Positions 9,732-21,808 are shown, numbered from the stretch's first letter. The stretch: 64,000 nucleotides of DNA from Manihot esculenta (GCF_001659605.2 NC_035173.2:7995769-8059768), one strand, 5' to 3'. Notes: generated by a model from the sequence alone, not told the origin. Program-made: numbers and translations.

Positions 9732-12044
9732 TGTAATACCCGGCAGATTCAGACATCGGAATTTCTACCGTCCGGTGGAATTCGAGGATGTCAGAGGTTT
9801 CTAGAAGGGTAAGAGAAAGGTTTTCTAAAATATTTTCAAGTATTTTAAAGGTTTTGAATCAAACCGGATTGAGTTTTGAAGAGAAAGGGCAAAGGAGACA
9901 TTTGCCAGGTTCGGCCCCCGAATGTTAAAGTTCGGCCGCCGAAAGTGCCCAATGTTCGGCCCCCAAAGGTTAAGTTCGGCCCCCGAAAGTTGCATGGTTT
10001 TGCATGCAGTTTCGGCAGCCGAAGCTGAGGAAGTCGGCTAGTTGTGCATGCTCCTCAGTCCGTGATTTGGGCCAGGTGTTTGCCTCCAGATCAAGGCTAG
10101 AAGATAAGGCCACGTCTCCCATGACTCATCTGCAAGCTTTTATCAGCTTAGGCAGAAGGTTGGTCGTGATTTGAGTGAGTTGAATGTTTTTGAGAGAAAA
10201 TAAGAGTTGTGAGGGTTTGAAGCTTTGGAGGAGGAGTTGCTGAGTTTGCTTGTTCCTCTTCTGATTTTAGGAGGTAAGGGACGTTTTTCAGTTTGTTTTA
10301 ATGAGTTTTAACAGCTTTTGAAAGAGGTTATGGGGGTGTATGCATGAGTTGCATGTTTAGGTTAGTTTTGATGTGTTAATGGTGAAAGCATGATTATATG
10401 TTGTGTTAGTTGTTTTGTTGGAGTTTAAGTTGTTTTAAGCTCCTTTATGCTTGTTAAAGTGTTTATGCACGTTGTAGAGGGGTTAAATGCATGAATTGAG
10501 GGCTGAGCAGGTGATGGAGGGACTGGCAGGCGTCCTTGTGCACGAAACTGAGTTCTGGATGAACTCAGGTTCGGCCGCCGAAAGTCCAAGTTAGGCCGCC
10601 GAACATGCCTGACTTTCGTCTCTGGAGGAGACATTCGGCCGCCGAAGGTGCTGCCGAAGGTGCCCTGTCCAGCTTTCCTTTGCTTGTTTTGCATGCATGT
10701 TTTGAAGTGTTTTAGAGGGGTTTTGGGAAGTTGTCTAAGAGATGTTTATCTGTTGACTAGCGTATGTTTGGTACCTCATGTAAGTCCTCCATTGTAGGAT
10801 TGGACCCGAGAAAACGAGGTATTTAGCAGTAGTAGCTGCTTCAGAGTTAGAGTTGGTCCAGAGCTAGTTAGCCCAGAGTTAGCCAAGCAGAGGCTACAGG
10901 TGAGTGGAACTAAACTACATATTTTATCTTGAGAAATGACATGCTCTTAACATGATCCATGCATCATAAAATGCCATGTTATATAGTAGGTTGTGTTGCA
11001 TTAGAATTCACGAATATGCTGCATTGCATAAGATTGTATTTGTATGGATGAATGTTGGATGATCCATAGCCCCTGATATCAGTGAGATACTATGAGATCA
11101 GATGAGATATGGCATGAGATAGCCATACCAGGTCGCCCCTGGATAGTTCAGGTCGCTCCTGGTACTATGAGATAGACAGTTTGACCTGACTCAGATAGAG
11201 AAGTCCAGGTGAGGCCTAATCGCCCCTGGCATAGTTGGCCTTGTGATAGAGCCAGGTAAGAGAAGTCCAGGTGAGGCCTAATCGCCCCTGGCAAGTTGGA
11301 CATATTGTTATATGTATACAGTGATGGGCTATTGGTGACAAATTCATCCTTGAGGTGATATGTTTGTGATGTGATACATTTCATAAAAGCATGTAATGAA
11401 TGAACTGTTTTTATTGTTCCTCCTCACTGGGCTCTAGAGCTCATCCCACTCCCTTAACCCCAGTTTTGCAGGTTCTGAGATAGCTATAGGAAGTCAAAGT
11501 CAGCAAGAGTACAGAGGAAAGTTATGCATGAATGTCTGGTTGTAATAGCATAGTGGACATGATGTAATTAAAAGATTAGTTGTAATGTAATGTATAGATA
11601 TGTACTGTCATATACTGGATAGACTTATGCTTTCCCTAGTGTCAGTGCTACAGTGTGATGTATGATTAATCCCTTGTACAAGAATCCTGTTTTACGTTTC
11701 TTGATGAGAAATGTGTGAGTTAGGCTTAATGTATGGCTTTGATGTGATACCAGTGGATTGTGTTACAGATTAAAAGGGTTTCAATCCCTTGACCCACAGC
11801 AGATAGTAGTCCCTGGTATAGGCCCTGAGGGCCATTTCAGATTGACATATCTGAGTAGCAGCAGTTAAGCCTACAGAGTTTTACAGGATTGTTGAGTCGT
11901 TTTGTATCATGTATGGGATTTATCAGGTACACAGAGAGTATAGTTGGCTGACTACGGGTCCCGGCGGCCTTAAGCCGATCTGGATCCTAGTACCAGTGAT
12001 GGTTCGGACCGTTACTAAGGGGTACCGGTTTCCGGGTCATTACA
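9732..12044 (+). repeat. 3' LTR of the pol-less Ty3/gypsy element
   Basis: Same length (2,313 bp) as the 5' LTR. About ten single-base differences by eye, e.g. TTTTAATAGC/TTTTAACAGC and TGTCTAGC/TGTCCAGC; most are transitions. Followed by the target duplication ATATG. Confidence 0.95.
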
Positions 12045-12049
12045 ATATG

Positions 12050-13600
12050 GGAATTAAAAGCTTTTGTTTCCATAAAAAATAAAATATATTGAATTGTATG
12101 TGAGAAATCTCCCTACTGTACAGAAATCATAAGTGACGATCAAAATATTTTCTGAAACTCTTAATAGAAACAACAATATTTTCTTATTTTTCGATAGTCA
12201 ATTGACGTAAATCGTCTTTTATGGGTTGAAAAAAAAAATTAAATTTAAAAAAAAGATAAAAATGAGAGTATCAAATTAAAAAAGACTAAAAAAAAACTTA
12301 GAAAGTAATTTGTTAATAGCTTAGCTTGTTAATTTTATTGATAACGATAATTCATTGATATTAATATTAATTAAAACAAGACCCATGTGCCACTTTCCAT
12401 TTTAAAAAACAAAACCAAAATCCTAGCCAGTTTGGTGGGTCTCGAAATTGCCATAATACCTTCCTTCCTTCATTACAAGACAAATCCAACCTTCCTCTTT
12501 CATTTATTTATTTGATAGATTAATCTATGTTCAATTTGACCACAAATTTCTATCAACTCACATGCCCTACTCCTCCCCAGTTTAGCTCTAACAATACTAT
12601 TATTTATTTTATCAAATCATATATTAAATTTAAAAATTAAAAAATAATAGTGGTAATGATTTCCCGTTGAGATTTCGTTGCCTTTGATTTATATATTTTA
12701 TTCGTTTACAATATCATGAAAATTAAAATAAATTAATTAATAAATTTTCTTGTAAAGACTAATTAATAATTTCTCAATTTATTACCACAATTATACTGTG
12801 GGATTATAGAGAGCGTCGGTGGAGTGAGAGAGAATGTGCAAACGATGTCGTGTAAATGGTAAAACTAAGGAGACAAGTGGCACCAATCAAACAGCCGAAT
12901 TCTGGTTGGTCCAATTCTCATGGTGGGCCCCCACTCTTTGACCCTTCCGAATTTCTCAATTTCGCTTTCTTTTTTCCATTCATTTAATCTCCTCTCTTCC
13001 CCTAAAATTGACTAATAAATCTTACGAATTGAAAGATATTTAATTTAGACAGATTAAAATTTTAAAAATAAAGAAATTGATTTAATATTTAAAAAAAATG
13101 CTCTGTTAATTATATTAAAATTTAAATATTAAAATATATTTTACGTTTTTAAATTATAATCCAGAAAATTTATCTTTTCTTGGCATGTGGAATACACTGC
13201 TGTTACTGAAAGGGTAAAATATCATTAAATGAGAAATTGGTAGAAGTGGAAGAGTTGGGAATGGTGAGGGATTAAAAAAATAATTAGTTGAAAGGTTGAT
13301 TAAGAAAGACCACCCTACATGGGACCTGTTTTTTTGCTTTGAAAGCATTTCCAACAATGCACTAAAGTTATTTTGCCCTCTAAGAAAACACCTTCCTCTC
13401 TTTGGGAACTCAAAGCAACCACCTCAGTCCATGCTATCCTGATACACAGATGAAAATTATTATTTATTCTCAATATTAATTAATCTCTTAATCTTAAAAA
13501 ATATATTAAATTTATTAATTATTTATTTTAATTATATTATAAAAAAATTTAAAATAATCTAGATGTAGAAAGACTAGTTAATAGACAGTTTTATCTTTTA
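12050..13600. other. AT-rich intergenic DNA and upstream region of the FLA gene
   Basis: No coding signal. 12315-12395 resembles 3850-3925 on the other side of the retrotransposon. 12820-12990 is less AT-rich and includes GGTGGGCCCCCACTCTTTGACCC, which contains a TTGACC W-box core. This may be distal promoter for the gene starting near 13640. Confidence 0.5.
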
Positions 13601-13612
13601 CTTCTCTCTCTT

Positions 13613-13619
13613 TATATAG
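13613..13619 (+). promoter_or_regulatory. TATA box of the fasciclin-like gene
   Basis: TATATAG in CTCTCTCTTTATATAGCC. A CT-rich leader follows about 30 bp downstream, placing transcription start near 13640-13650. Confidence 0.6.
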
Positions 13620-13725
13620 CCTCACCACCTTCTTCCCATTCTCCATTCCAATTTGCATTTGGCATTTTTGGCATCTCCCACCATCTCTTCCATTTCTCTT
13701 TCTCTCTCAAATTCCTCTTCGTCAG

Positions 13726-14466
13726 GTCAGTGTACTTCCATTTTTGCTCTCATTGCATTTCTTTTCATTTTTGCCCTTCTTTTTTCTTGTACTAATTTGA
13801 AGTACCATTTTCAGATTTAATGATTTACTGAATTTCTGTTGGCTGTTCTTTTTTGGATGATTTCTTTTGCTAATGGGTGTTCCCCATTACTTGTAGTGGT
13901 TAAGAAAATTTATGCTCTTGTTGAATCACAGATTCACAAGAGGTGTTGCTTTTGGGTGAGCTGGTCTGTAGATCTGTTTGCTTCCTTTGTGTTAATGTGC
14001 ATTGTGTGGCTGTGGTTGTTTTTTTTTTTCTTTCTTAAGTTTCTCTAATTTCTCGTGAGGGAACAGAGGTTCAAAAGGTGAACTTGTGGAAAAACGAAGT
14101 GTACTGACATTGGAGTGAGATTTTTATCTCTGTTTTGGCAAGGACATTGGACCTTCTTGAGCTGTAGAAGTAGGGTTTCTTATCTTCTTGTGATATTTGC
14201 TTCCACTATTTTCAAAATGCCATCCTCTTGGATCCATTTTCAAGCTTTCCACATTGAATTTAATTAGCATTAGAGCTTTTCTTTTTGTCCAGTTTTGATG
14301 ATGAGCTGATCAAGATCTGGCTTCTGCTTAGTGTCTCTTAGAGTAATTCTGTTTTAGATTTTCATGTCACTGGCAAACATTAGAAATTGCATCTTTATAT
14401 GGAAAAATTGCCAAAATTTCCCGTCACTAGGAATATTTAAGCATGGATGGCATTTGGGTATTGCAG
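13726..14466 (+). other. 5' UTR intron of the fasciclin-like gene
   Basis: Donor CAG|GTCAGTG at 13726 and acceptor TATTGCAG|GAATTTGG ending at 14466 give a 741-bp T-rich intron wholly before the start codon. Leader introns often raise expression of plant genes. The boundaries are predicted from consensus only. Confidence 0.55.
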
Positions 14467-14514
14467 GAATTTGGAGAGTGATCCACAAATTGATACATAA
14501 GCCCTCTCAAAACC

Positions 14515-15309
14515 ATGGAGCTCTCCATGCTTCTTACGTTCAGTAGTACACTACTGTTTCTGGTCACTTCACCAACAAATGCTCAAAAAGGTGCTAGTCC
14601 TCCTGCACCAATCCTGCCTCCAACTCCATCTCCAGCTCCAGCACCAGCACCAATTCCACCTTATGTGAATCTCACTGATTTGCTTTCTGTTGCTGGTCCA
14701 TTCCACACTTTCCTTAATTACCTTATATCCACCAAAGTGATTGACACCTTCCAAAATCAAGCCAACAACACAGAAGAAGGTATTACCATCTTTGTACCCA
14801 AAGACAATGCCTTTTCATCTCTTAAGAAGCCTTCTTTATCAAATCTCACTCAAGCCCAGCTCAAACAAGTCATTCTTTTCCATGCCTTGCCGCATTATTA
14901 TTCGCTCGCAGACTTCAAGAACCTTAGCCAATTAAGCCCAGTTAGCACATTTGCTGGTGCTGGTGAATTTGCTTTGAACTTTACAGATGTTTCTGGAACT
15001 GTCCATCTTGATTCAGGGTGGTCTAAAACTAAAGTTAGCAGTAGTGTACATTCCACTGATCCGGTTGCAATCTATCAAGTTGATAGGGTGCTTCTGCCAG
15101 AGGCAATTTTCGGTACTGATATACCTCCAACTCCTGCCCCAGCACCAGCTCCTGAGATTAGTTCTGCTGCAGACTCTCCATCATCTGAATTGACAGATGG
15201 AAGACATGCTCCAGCAACTTCCCCTCCTAACTCGGCATACAGAATCATCAACTTGGGTTGGATTCAGTTTGTTTTGGCAGTTTCAGGTGTGCTGGTCTTG
15301 TTCTTGTAA
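14515..15309 (+). CDS. FLA7-like: Fasciclin-like arabinogalactan protein (single FAS1, GPI-anchored)
   Basis: 264-residue intronless coding region. Residues 1-23 are a signal peptide ending SPTNA. Residues 29-49 are a Pro/Ala/Ser arabinogalactan glycomodule (PSPAPAPAPIPP). One FAS1 domain (about 50-200) has the H1 motif ITIFVPKDNAF (90-100), the YH region LFHALPHYY (121-129) and the H2 motif AIYQVDRVLLP (185-195). A second glycomodule (PPTPAPAPAPE, 204-214) follows, then a hydrophobic tail (246-264) typical of GPI-anchor addition. NNT, NLT and NFT N-glycosylation sites are present. Single-FAS1 proteins of this size form group A of the plant family, and FLA7 is the closest I can recall. They act at the plasma membrane and cell wall, in wall assembly and adhesion. 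Confidence 0.93.
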   Translation: MELSMLLTFSSTLLFLVTSPTNAQKGASPPAPILPPTPSPAPAPAPIPPYVNLTDLLSVAGPFHTFLNYLISTKVIDTFQNQANNTEEGITIFVPKDNAFSSLKKPSLSNLTQAQLKQVILFHALPHYYSLADFKNLSQLSPVSTFAGAGEFALNFTDVSGTVHLDSGWSKTKVSSSVHSTDPVAIYQVDRVLLPEAIFGTDIPPTPAPAPAPEISSAADSPSSELTDGRHAPATSPPNSAYRIINLGWIQFVLAVSGVLVLFL

Positions 15310-15560
15310 GAGAAAAAAAAATTCATTGATGAGAGTTCTTATAAATTATGCTGAGAGAGTATATCGGCCGCATTTGTTTCATCTGCTTTGATTTTCAAAC
15401 CATTTTTTCATCATATATGTCAATGAATTCTATGTAAGTGAATGAGTTACTCTTATGATCTCTATTTCTATTCAAACTATATACCTTTTGCTTGATCCAT
15501 TGCTTGTGTGATTGTGCAAGCAAATGAACTGATGAGTTGTTAAACAGTATCATCCCTTTA
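15310..15560 (+). other. Probable 3' UTR of the fasciclin-like gene
   Basis: T-rich sequence after the stop codon, with AT-rich words such as TATAAATTATG (about 15340) that could serve as a polyadenylation signal. No coding capacity. Confidence 0.4.
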
Positions 15561-16050
15561 CTGAGAATTCCAGGAGAAGAAACTTTTTACAGCAAAGTTT
15601 GTCACTTTACAACACACAATGGTCCCAGGATGTCCATAACAATGATGTTAATTGATAGAAAGTTCCAAAGAGACTAAAATCTTTACAAGTGAATGATTCG
15701 TTGGTCTGTTCTCAACAAGGCTTTGTCTAATCATTAACAAGATTGTTACTTCACCGGGAATCCAAGACCAGCTCATCCTTCTTTAAAACAGGTAACAATG
15801 GCCCACAAAACTTGAAAAAGCTGCAAAACTTTTCATTAAGAAGCCACAATCCATCTCTAACTTCTAATTGAGATCCTATTGGTGATGAATGATCCCTGGT
15901 GGTGTGTGTGGAGAAAATGTAGACTGCAATAATGTATTGGATCATATACACCGCAAAAGAGTCCAGAATGATATGGAAAACCAAAGAGTCCAGAGAGCCT
16001 AGCAAAGAACCAAACCATTAGTGAAACCAATTAAACTAAAACGCTTATTA
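15560..16050. other. Unassigned region, balanced composition
   Basis: Less AT-rich than its surroundings. The minus strand has an 84-codon frame at 15751-16005 with no family I recognise, and the sequence beyond it reads like a 3' UTR on that strand. No splice-linked upstream exon was found, so this could be a gene relic or chance. Confidence 0.3.
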
Positions 16051-16988
16051 AAAGACCCATGGCTTAAAACTCAGAAGACAACTCAGAGTAAAATGCTCGA
16101 AAGGAGACCTAAAAGGAATGACCATTAAGGTTAGGTCGGAAAAGGCAGAGCACTAAGTCAAAACTTTCAAAGGAAGAAACTACAAGATCAGATTTTTCAT
16201 AAAAAAGATCACCAAAATCAGATCTCTCAAAGAGATGACTATTAAGATATAAAATTTACTCTCTCGATTTGGTTTATACTAAATTGACTAATTCTATTGA
16301 TCGCACTTCTTTTTAAAATTCATAAGTATCAACCAAATGAATAGGTAGCGTCGAATTAGTAGGTCGGTTCGAAAAAGTGAGAGAATAAAAAATAGGACTC
16401 TTGAAGATCGTGACACTTGTACACGTGTTTCGAAAGCCTTTCCATCTAGTTGGACTGACCCACCGACCTTCTCAAAAGTCTGTACTACAACAAGACTTTG
16501 AACGCCTCCTTAGTAACCTGGAAGAGTTCATTTTTGTGTAGGTTGGATGAGCTCGGCACGACCTGAAAATAGAGTAAAGATCCTTTGAGCTGATCGCCTC
16601 CTTGGTTTAGCACAAGAATCATGAGCGCGCATGTAGAAGGGTTGAACCGGTTAGCTCTGCATTTATTGTCCTATAGTCATATTATTAATGTACTGCCTGA
16701 CACACCTGTATAAGCATCCTTGTCCCATCAAAAGGGAGTATGGTACCAGGGGCATCAATTTTATTCAAAAGTATTTATACACCAGATTAACCCTAAAGAG
16801 AGGGGATCTCTCCCGTTCGGAAGAGGGACTTATCTCTTCTTTCTCATTGGCGGTCACGCAGGGAGAATCCAGAACTATTATCTTTTTCTCTTCTCTGCTC
16901 TGTTTTACTTCTCTTTAACTCCATGAAATTTCCAGATTTGATTTGAGTGTCGGAGGGTCTTCATCGAAAACTTGCCCGGTGGTCTCCT
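16050..16988. mobile_element. Probable old gypsy-type LTR, left part
   Basis: The sequence has the order typical of a plant LTR: a TATA-like TATTTATACACC (16774), a leader with CTCTCCCGTTCGG, then CTCTTTAACTCCATGAAATTTCC and a TGTCGGAGGGTCTTC phrase. It resumes at 22136 after the copia element inserted within it. No coding region or second LTR was located, so the assignment rests on style and position. Confidence 0.35.
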
Positions 16989-17280
16989 AGATAACAAAGT
17001 GAAAAAGATGTAATTTTATTGAAGAGAAGCCTCTGTTGTATATTCTTTACAGTATACATTCGACTTTAAATAAGAGAGTTAATAACAGAAGTTGCCGTAA
17101 ATAACGAAAGACCTATCACTTGTTAGGGAACGAATCACCCTAAGAATCTCAACCACTAGACACATTCAAATATAAAATATTTACAGATTTCACCTTATAT
17201 CTCCTTTACTCAAGCCTAAAACACAGCATCCTTATCACTCCTGGGAGACTGAATCTTCCTTATGACTCCCTGATCTAATA
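16989..17280 (-). repeat. 3' LTR of the copia element
   Basis: 292 bp. On the minus strand it starts TATTAGATCAG and ends CTTTGTTATCT, so it lacks the usual TG...CA ends. The pol stop codon lies about 45 bp inside it. Confidence 0.85.
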
Positions 17281-18923
17281 TCCCCCCTCAAACTATGGCC
17301 AGGGTGGAGACATAGTTTGCGTCGAAATTGTGCTAGGCGAGTTTTTGTCATGGACTTTGTAAATATATCAGCGATTTGGTAGGCTGATGGAATGTATCTC
17401 GTGATCAAAACTCCTTGAGCAACGCGTTCACGAACATAGTGATAATCAAGAGCAACATGTTTACTTCGCGAATGCAACACTGGATTGATGGTTAAGTGCA
17501 ATGCACTAAGGTTATCACCATATAAAATAGGCGGCTTTTCAGGAAACACTTGCAAGTCCTTGAGAAGATACTCAAGCCAGGTGAGCTCCGCTGCAGTGTG
17601 AGCCATGGACCGATACTCTGCCTCAGTACTAGAGCGAGCAACGGTGTGTTGTTTCTTGGCACACCAGGAAATGATATTGGAACCAAGAAACGTACAGTAG
17701 CCGGTAGTGGATCGTCGTGTGGTCGGACAACCTGCCCAATCTGCATCTGAAAACGCACGAAGAACAAGCGAGGTATCTTTGTTAAAAGAAAGACCATAAT
17801 GAATGGTTCCTTTAAGATACCACAATATACGACGAACATATTTCATATGAGAGATAGTTGGATTGTGCATGAATTGTGAAACAAAGTTTACACTATAAGA
17901 CAAATCCGGTCGTGTAAGTGTCAAATACTGTAACGAGCCCACAAGACCACGATAGTATGTGGGATCATCCAGTGGTGTCGTCTCTGTAGTACAATTGGTA
18001 CGTTGAACAAGTGGAGTGGGCATCGGCTGACATTCGACCATCTGAGCTCTCTCCAAAATGGAATAGGCATAGCGAGTTTGATTCAAATGTAACCCAGAAT
18101 TCGTTGGCTGAATTTGTATTCCTAGAAAATGATGCAACGATCCTAGGTCTTTCATAGAAAATTCCTTGCTTAAAACCTGCAAAAATGTTTGAACTAGAGC
18201 CATGGAAGACCCTGTTAACAACATATCATCCACATATATAAATAAAACCAATATACCAGCCGATGTATGCAGGACAAACAAAGATGGATCAGCTAAATTG
18301 CAAGAAAAACCATAATCAATTAAAAACATACTCAACCGATTGAACCAGGCTCGCGGAGCCTGTTTCAAGCCATACAAAGCTCGCTGGAGTTTACATACAT
18401 GATTCGGGTAGGTAGAATCTCTCATACTAGGGGGCTGATCCATATAGATATCTTCGGTAAGAAACCCATGCAAGAACGCATTTTTAACGTCTAATTGACG
18501 AATCGGCCAATTTTTCACCAATGCAACAGATATAACTAACCGAATGGTTCCTGGTTTTATAACAGGGGAAAAGGTTTCAGTGTAATCTACCCCATCCTGT
18601 TGATGAAACCCCTTGGCCACTAGTCTAGCTTTTAACCTATCCAATTGACCATCAGTGTTGAGTTTTACCTTATAAACCCACTTACAACCTATTATATTCC
18701 CATTTGTGGGTCGGGGAACAAGAGTCCATGTGTGGTTAGATTGTAAAGCTTGGTATTCATCAATCATAGCTTGTTTCCAGCCAACATGTGCAAGAGCACT
18801 TTTGACTGTTTTCGGCTCTGGAGGAATATCTGAAGACAAAGACACATGTAAAGCATATCGGGGGTTGGGTTTGACAATACCTGACTGCGATCTGGTTACC
18901 ATCGAATGTCGTGGTTGTAGCAC
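17235..18923 (-). pseudogene. pol: Copia reverse transcriptase and RNase H
   Basis: 562-codon open frame. The copia reverse transcriptase (RVT_2 type) begins near WKQAMIDEYQAL and continues through the conserved NAFLHGFL and YGLKQAPRAWF segments to the catalytic YVDD box (LFIYVDDMLLTG). The RNase H follows: SDADWAGCPTTRRSTTGYC, SSTEAEYRSMA and a GDNLSAL segment. The frame is in a different phase from the integrase frame upstream, with overlap at 18896-18923. In an intact element both belong to one polyprotein, so a small indel near 18925 has broken it. The domain itself looks complete. Confidence 0.9.
17281..17290 (-). other. Polypurine tract of the copia element
   Basis: Minus strand TGAGGGGGGA directly before the 3' LTR. 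Confidence 0.85.
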
Positions 18924-20833
18924 TTCTTCTTGTATCTGACCTCTGACATTTCAGCGGATGTTGAGCCTGTTGACATCAAACTTTGATTAGAAGGATCACC
19001 GTCAGGCAAAAAAGACGCTGGAGCTATCTGTGCAAGTGGTGAAACAGTTGCTGATGCATCTGCTACAATATCTGCCGATGGCAAGGCTGGTGGGCTGGTT
19101 ATGGACGCTGTATCAGTTTCTAGGATGTTGCGGACTTGACGAGCAGATAAGAAGTCAGCACCTGCTGGTGAAGCAGCTACTGATAAATTGGGTGCTGTGG
19201 AAGATGTTGACGCAGTTTGGTCCTGTACTGCAAGTGCGAGGGGCAGCGCATCGTCTTCGATTTGATGTGGAATGGGAGCTGCTGAACACGGTTCTGGTGC
19301 TGTAGGTGATTCGACAGAATGAACGACACTTCCAGAGGGTATTGCTGATATGATCGGTTCTGTTTGTTGAGTAGGCAGCAGTGAAGGTCCACTTTTATTG
19401 GTCAAGTTGTCAATCTCTGCTGGGAAATTTCCTGGTAATGACCCTGCACTATCATCAGAACTTTGAGACAAAACTTTAGTTTCAATGGAAGGTAACCATG
19501 AGTCAATGAGCTGAACATCAAATTGTTTATTAGTGGATGTAGATTTGTAAGGAAAAATGGTTTCATCAAAGCTCACATGACGAGAAATTATAATTTTTTT
19601 TATTTTGGGATTGAAGCATTTGTACCCCTTATGCTTTTCACTGTAGCCTATAAAAACACACAAGCACGATTTAGGATCAAATTTATGTCTTTTGGTGTCC
19701 CATATATACGGAAAACATTTTGAACCAAATACCCGCAGAGAACTATAATCAAAGTGAGAGTTATGCAACTTATAATAGGGTGTTTCATGTCCTAAAACAG
19801 AAGAAGGCAACCTATTTAATAAAAAAACAGCTGTCTGAAATGCTTCAACCCACATAAACAACGGCACATGACTATGGTATAGCATGGTTAAGCCTAATTC
19901 GCGAATGACACGATGTCGTCGTTCGACACTGCCAGTTTGTTCTGGTGTATGAGGACACGATACCTGATGTTTAATTCCCTGTGCAAGAAAATGTGAAGAT
20001 AATGCAGTGTTTAAGAACTCTCCTCCACCATCAGAGTGAAAAACTTTTATTGTTTTGCCAAATTGCCGAAAAACATATTGTTCAAAAGCCTTATATGCAA
20101 CAAAAAATTCAGATTTTTTTCGCAAGGGTATGAGCCATGAGTATTTAGAGTAGTCATCAACCAAATAAGCATAATATTTAAACTTAGCATAAGATAGAGC
20201 AGGGGCTGGTCCCCATAAATCACAATGGATTTTGTCAAACATAGATGAACTTTTATTTGTTGACAAACTAAAAGAAAATTTACTCAACTTGCCTAACTGA
20301 TAACTATCACACAAAGATTTAGAATGCAAGGAACCTTGAACATGAATGAGGTTCTTATTAAATAAAATAGAAATTACTGATGATTGAGGATGTCCCAACC
20401 GCTGATGCCATATGTCTGCTGTTCCAGTTTTATACCGATTGGAAAAATAGGCTTTAGGGAGTCCTGACAAAATATAAAGATTATGTTTCAGTGGCCCTCG
20501 TAGCAGTACCTGTCCCGTTTGTCGATCCTTTACAGAAACAGAAACATTAGAGAATTCACAGTTGACGGGATAATCATCAGTTAATTGGCCTATAGATAAT
20601 AAATTCTTTTTTAAAGCAGGAACTGATAAAATATTCGAAATTGGAAAGTTTTGTTTTTGTTCTATGGTAGCTGTGCCAATACCATCGATAGAAAGAAAAG
20701 TCCCATCACCAATGGTTATGGAATCAGGTCCATAGTAATCATTAAGCCTATGTAACAAGTGTTTATTACCTGTCATATGGTTCGACGCACCAGAGTCGGC
20801 AACCCAATCAGTGTCAACGATATCAGTATCCAA
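18896..20833 (-). pseudogene. pol: Copia protease and integrase
   Basis: 645-codon frame. An aspartic protease active site DSGASNHMTG lies near the N-terminus. The gag-pre-integrase zinc-binding segment follows (WHQRLGHP ... LCDSYQLGK); its second cysteine is replaced by tyrosine. The integrase core shows HCDLWGP, HSDGGGEF and SVERRHR, giving the D,D-35-E triad. A Ser/Pro/Ala-rich tail then runs into an out-of-frame stop instead of reverse transcriptase. The frame upstream, including the CCHC knuckle CQYCNRDGHIAKIC, is cut off by a TAG just after the knuckle. Confidence 0.9.
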
Positions 20834-21052
20834 TGTGAGTGTAGTAAGAGCTTGAGCTGGGCTGTTCGGTTTGTTTTGTGGAATCCACTAGCAAATTTTT
20901 GCTATATGACCGTCTCGATTACAATATTGACACACTTCATCCTTATACTGTTCCCGTTCGGTCGGCGTCATTCTTCTACGGCCTGCCGGAGGAGGTCGTC
21001 GCTGTGAGGAGTTCGTGTCAGTATTCTGTCCTTGTCTCTGTGTTTGCTGAGC

Positions 21053-21808
21053 CTAGAAACCACGCCCTTGAGAATTGAACCTTGGTCGACGATTTGATGA
21101 AGAACTGGACGCAGGTTGTCGATTTCCATAGAAGGCCACTTGCGAAACAATTTGGTCAAGTCCCGTCTCTGATTGTGAGGAAAACCACATTCGACGTAGA
21201 TCGTGATTCTTCAATTGTGAAACCAACTCATTATACGTTGGTCGTGGTGGCTTTAGCATTATTGTTGTGAATGTCTCATACTGGGGACCCAGACTGGTAA
21301 GAAGACAGAATATTTTCTCGCCGTCGGGTACAGTTTTGCCAATTGCGGCTAAATTATCACAAATCTCTTTGAATAATCGCAGATGTTCTGTGATCGACCG
21401 ATTTTCTTCTTTGCGAAAATAGGTCAGCTGTTGTCGAAGAGTGAACTCCCGCTCCTGTGAATCTTGGGCATACGCATCTTGTAGTGCGCCCCAAACAGCA
21501 TGAACAGTGTCCAAGCCAATGACAAGTCCGAGCGATTCCTCGCTTAAGGTTCCGTAGATCCATCCACGAAGCAGTCTGTCAGACCTTTGCCATGTTTTGA
21601 AATTTTCTGAATGTTGTGGCTGGTAGTTTTCGGGAATTGGGTTGGGAGGGGAATTAAATTTCTGATCCTCAGGGAAGCCATGATCAAGATGATCAGACAA
21701 CTCCTGACTTTCAGCTAAACTCAAGACCTGTGCTTTCCAGAGTGGGTAGTTTGATTGTTTCAGTTTCAATGTGACGAAATTGGCAACATTAAGTGTTGAA
21801 GAAGCCAT
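21053..21808 (-). pseudogene. gag: Copia Gag
   Basis: Start at MASSTLNVAN, 31 bp after the 5' LTR. The copia UBN2-type gag is recognisable from NYPLWKAQVLSLAE, a W-x-x-L-x-x-x-Y spacing (WGALQDAYA) and the LKNHDLRR segment. It ends at a TAG (21053-21055) after a basic Arg/Asn/Ser stretch. The same frame continues past this stop to the zinc knuckle and then a second TAG near 20890. An active element would read through, so these are probably disabling mutations, although suppression cannot be excluded. Confidence 0.85.

Larger units (their letters stand above)
4707..12044 (+). mobile_element. Complete pol-less Ty3/gypsy LTR retrotransposon
   Basis: 7.3-kb element bounded by two direct 2,313-bp LTRs (TGTAATACCC...GTCATTACA) and flanked by the 5-bp target-site duplication ATATG (4702-4706 and 12045-12049). 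An initiator-Met tRNA primer-binding site follows the 5' LTR and a polypurine tract precedes the 3' LTR. The internal part is only 2.7 kb. It has an open gag frame with a CCHC knuckle and then non-coding DNA, with no protease, reverse transcriptase, RNase H or integrase. By eye the LTRs differ at about ten sites, so insertion was recent. Long LTRs, the iMet primer and gag similarity to the element at 36968-42465 suggest a Tekay/Del-type chromovirus derivative (inference). Confidence 0.95.

Noticed and set aside
19030..19305. 91-codon plus-strand ORF within the copia element
   Set aside because: Antisense shadow of the integrase C-terminal region.
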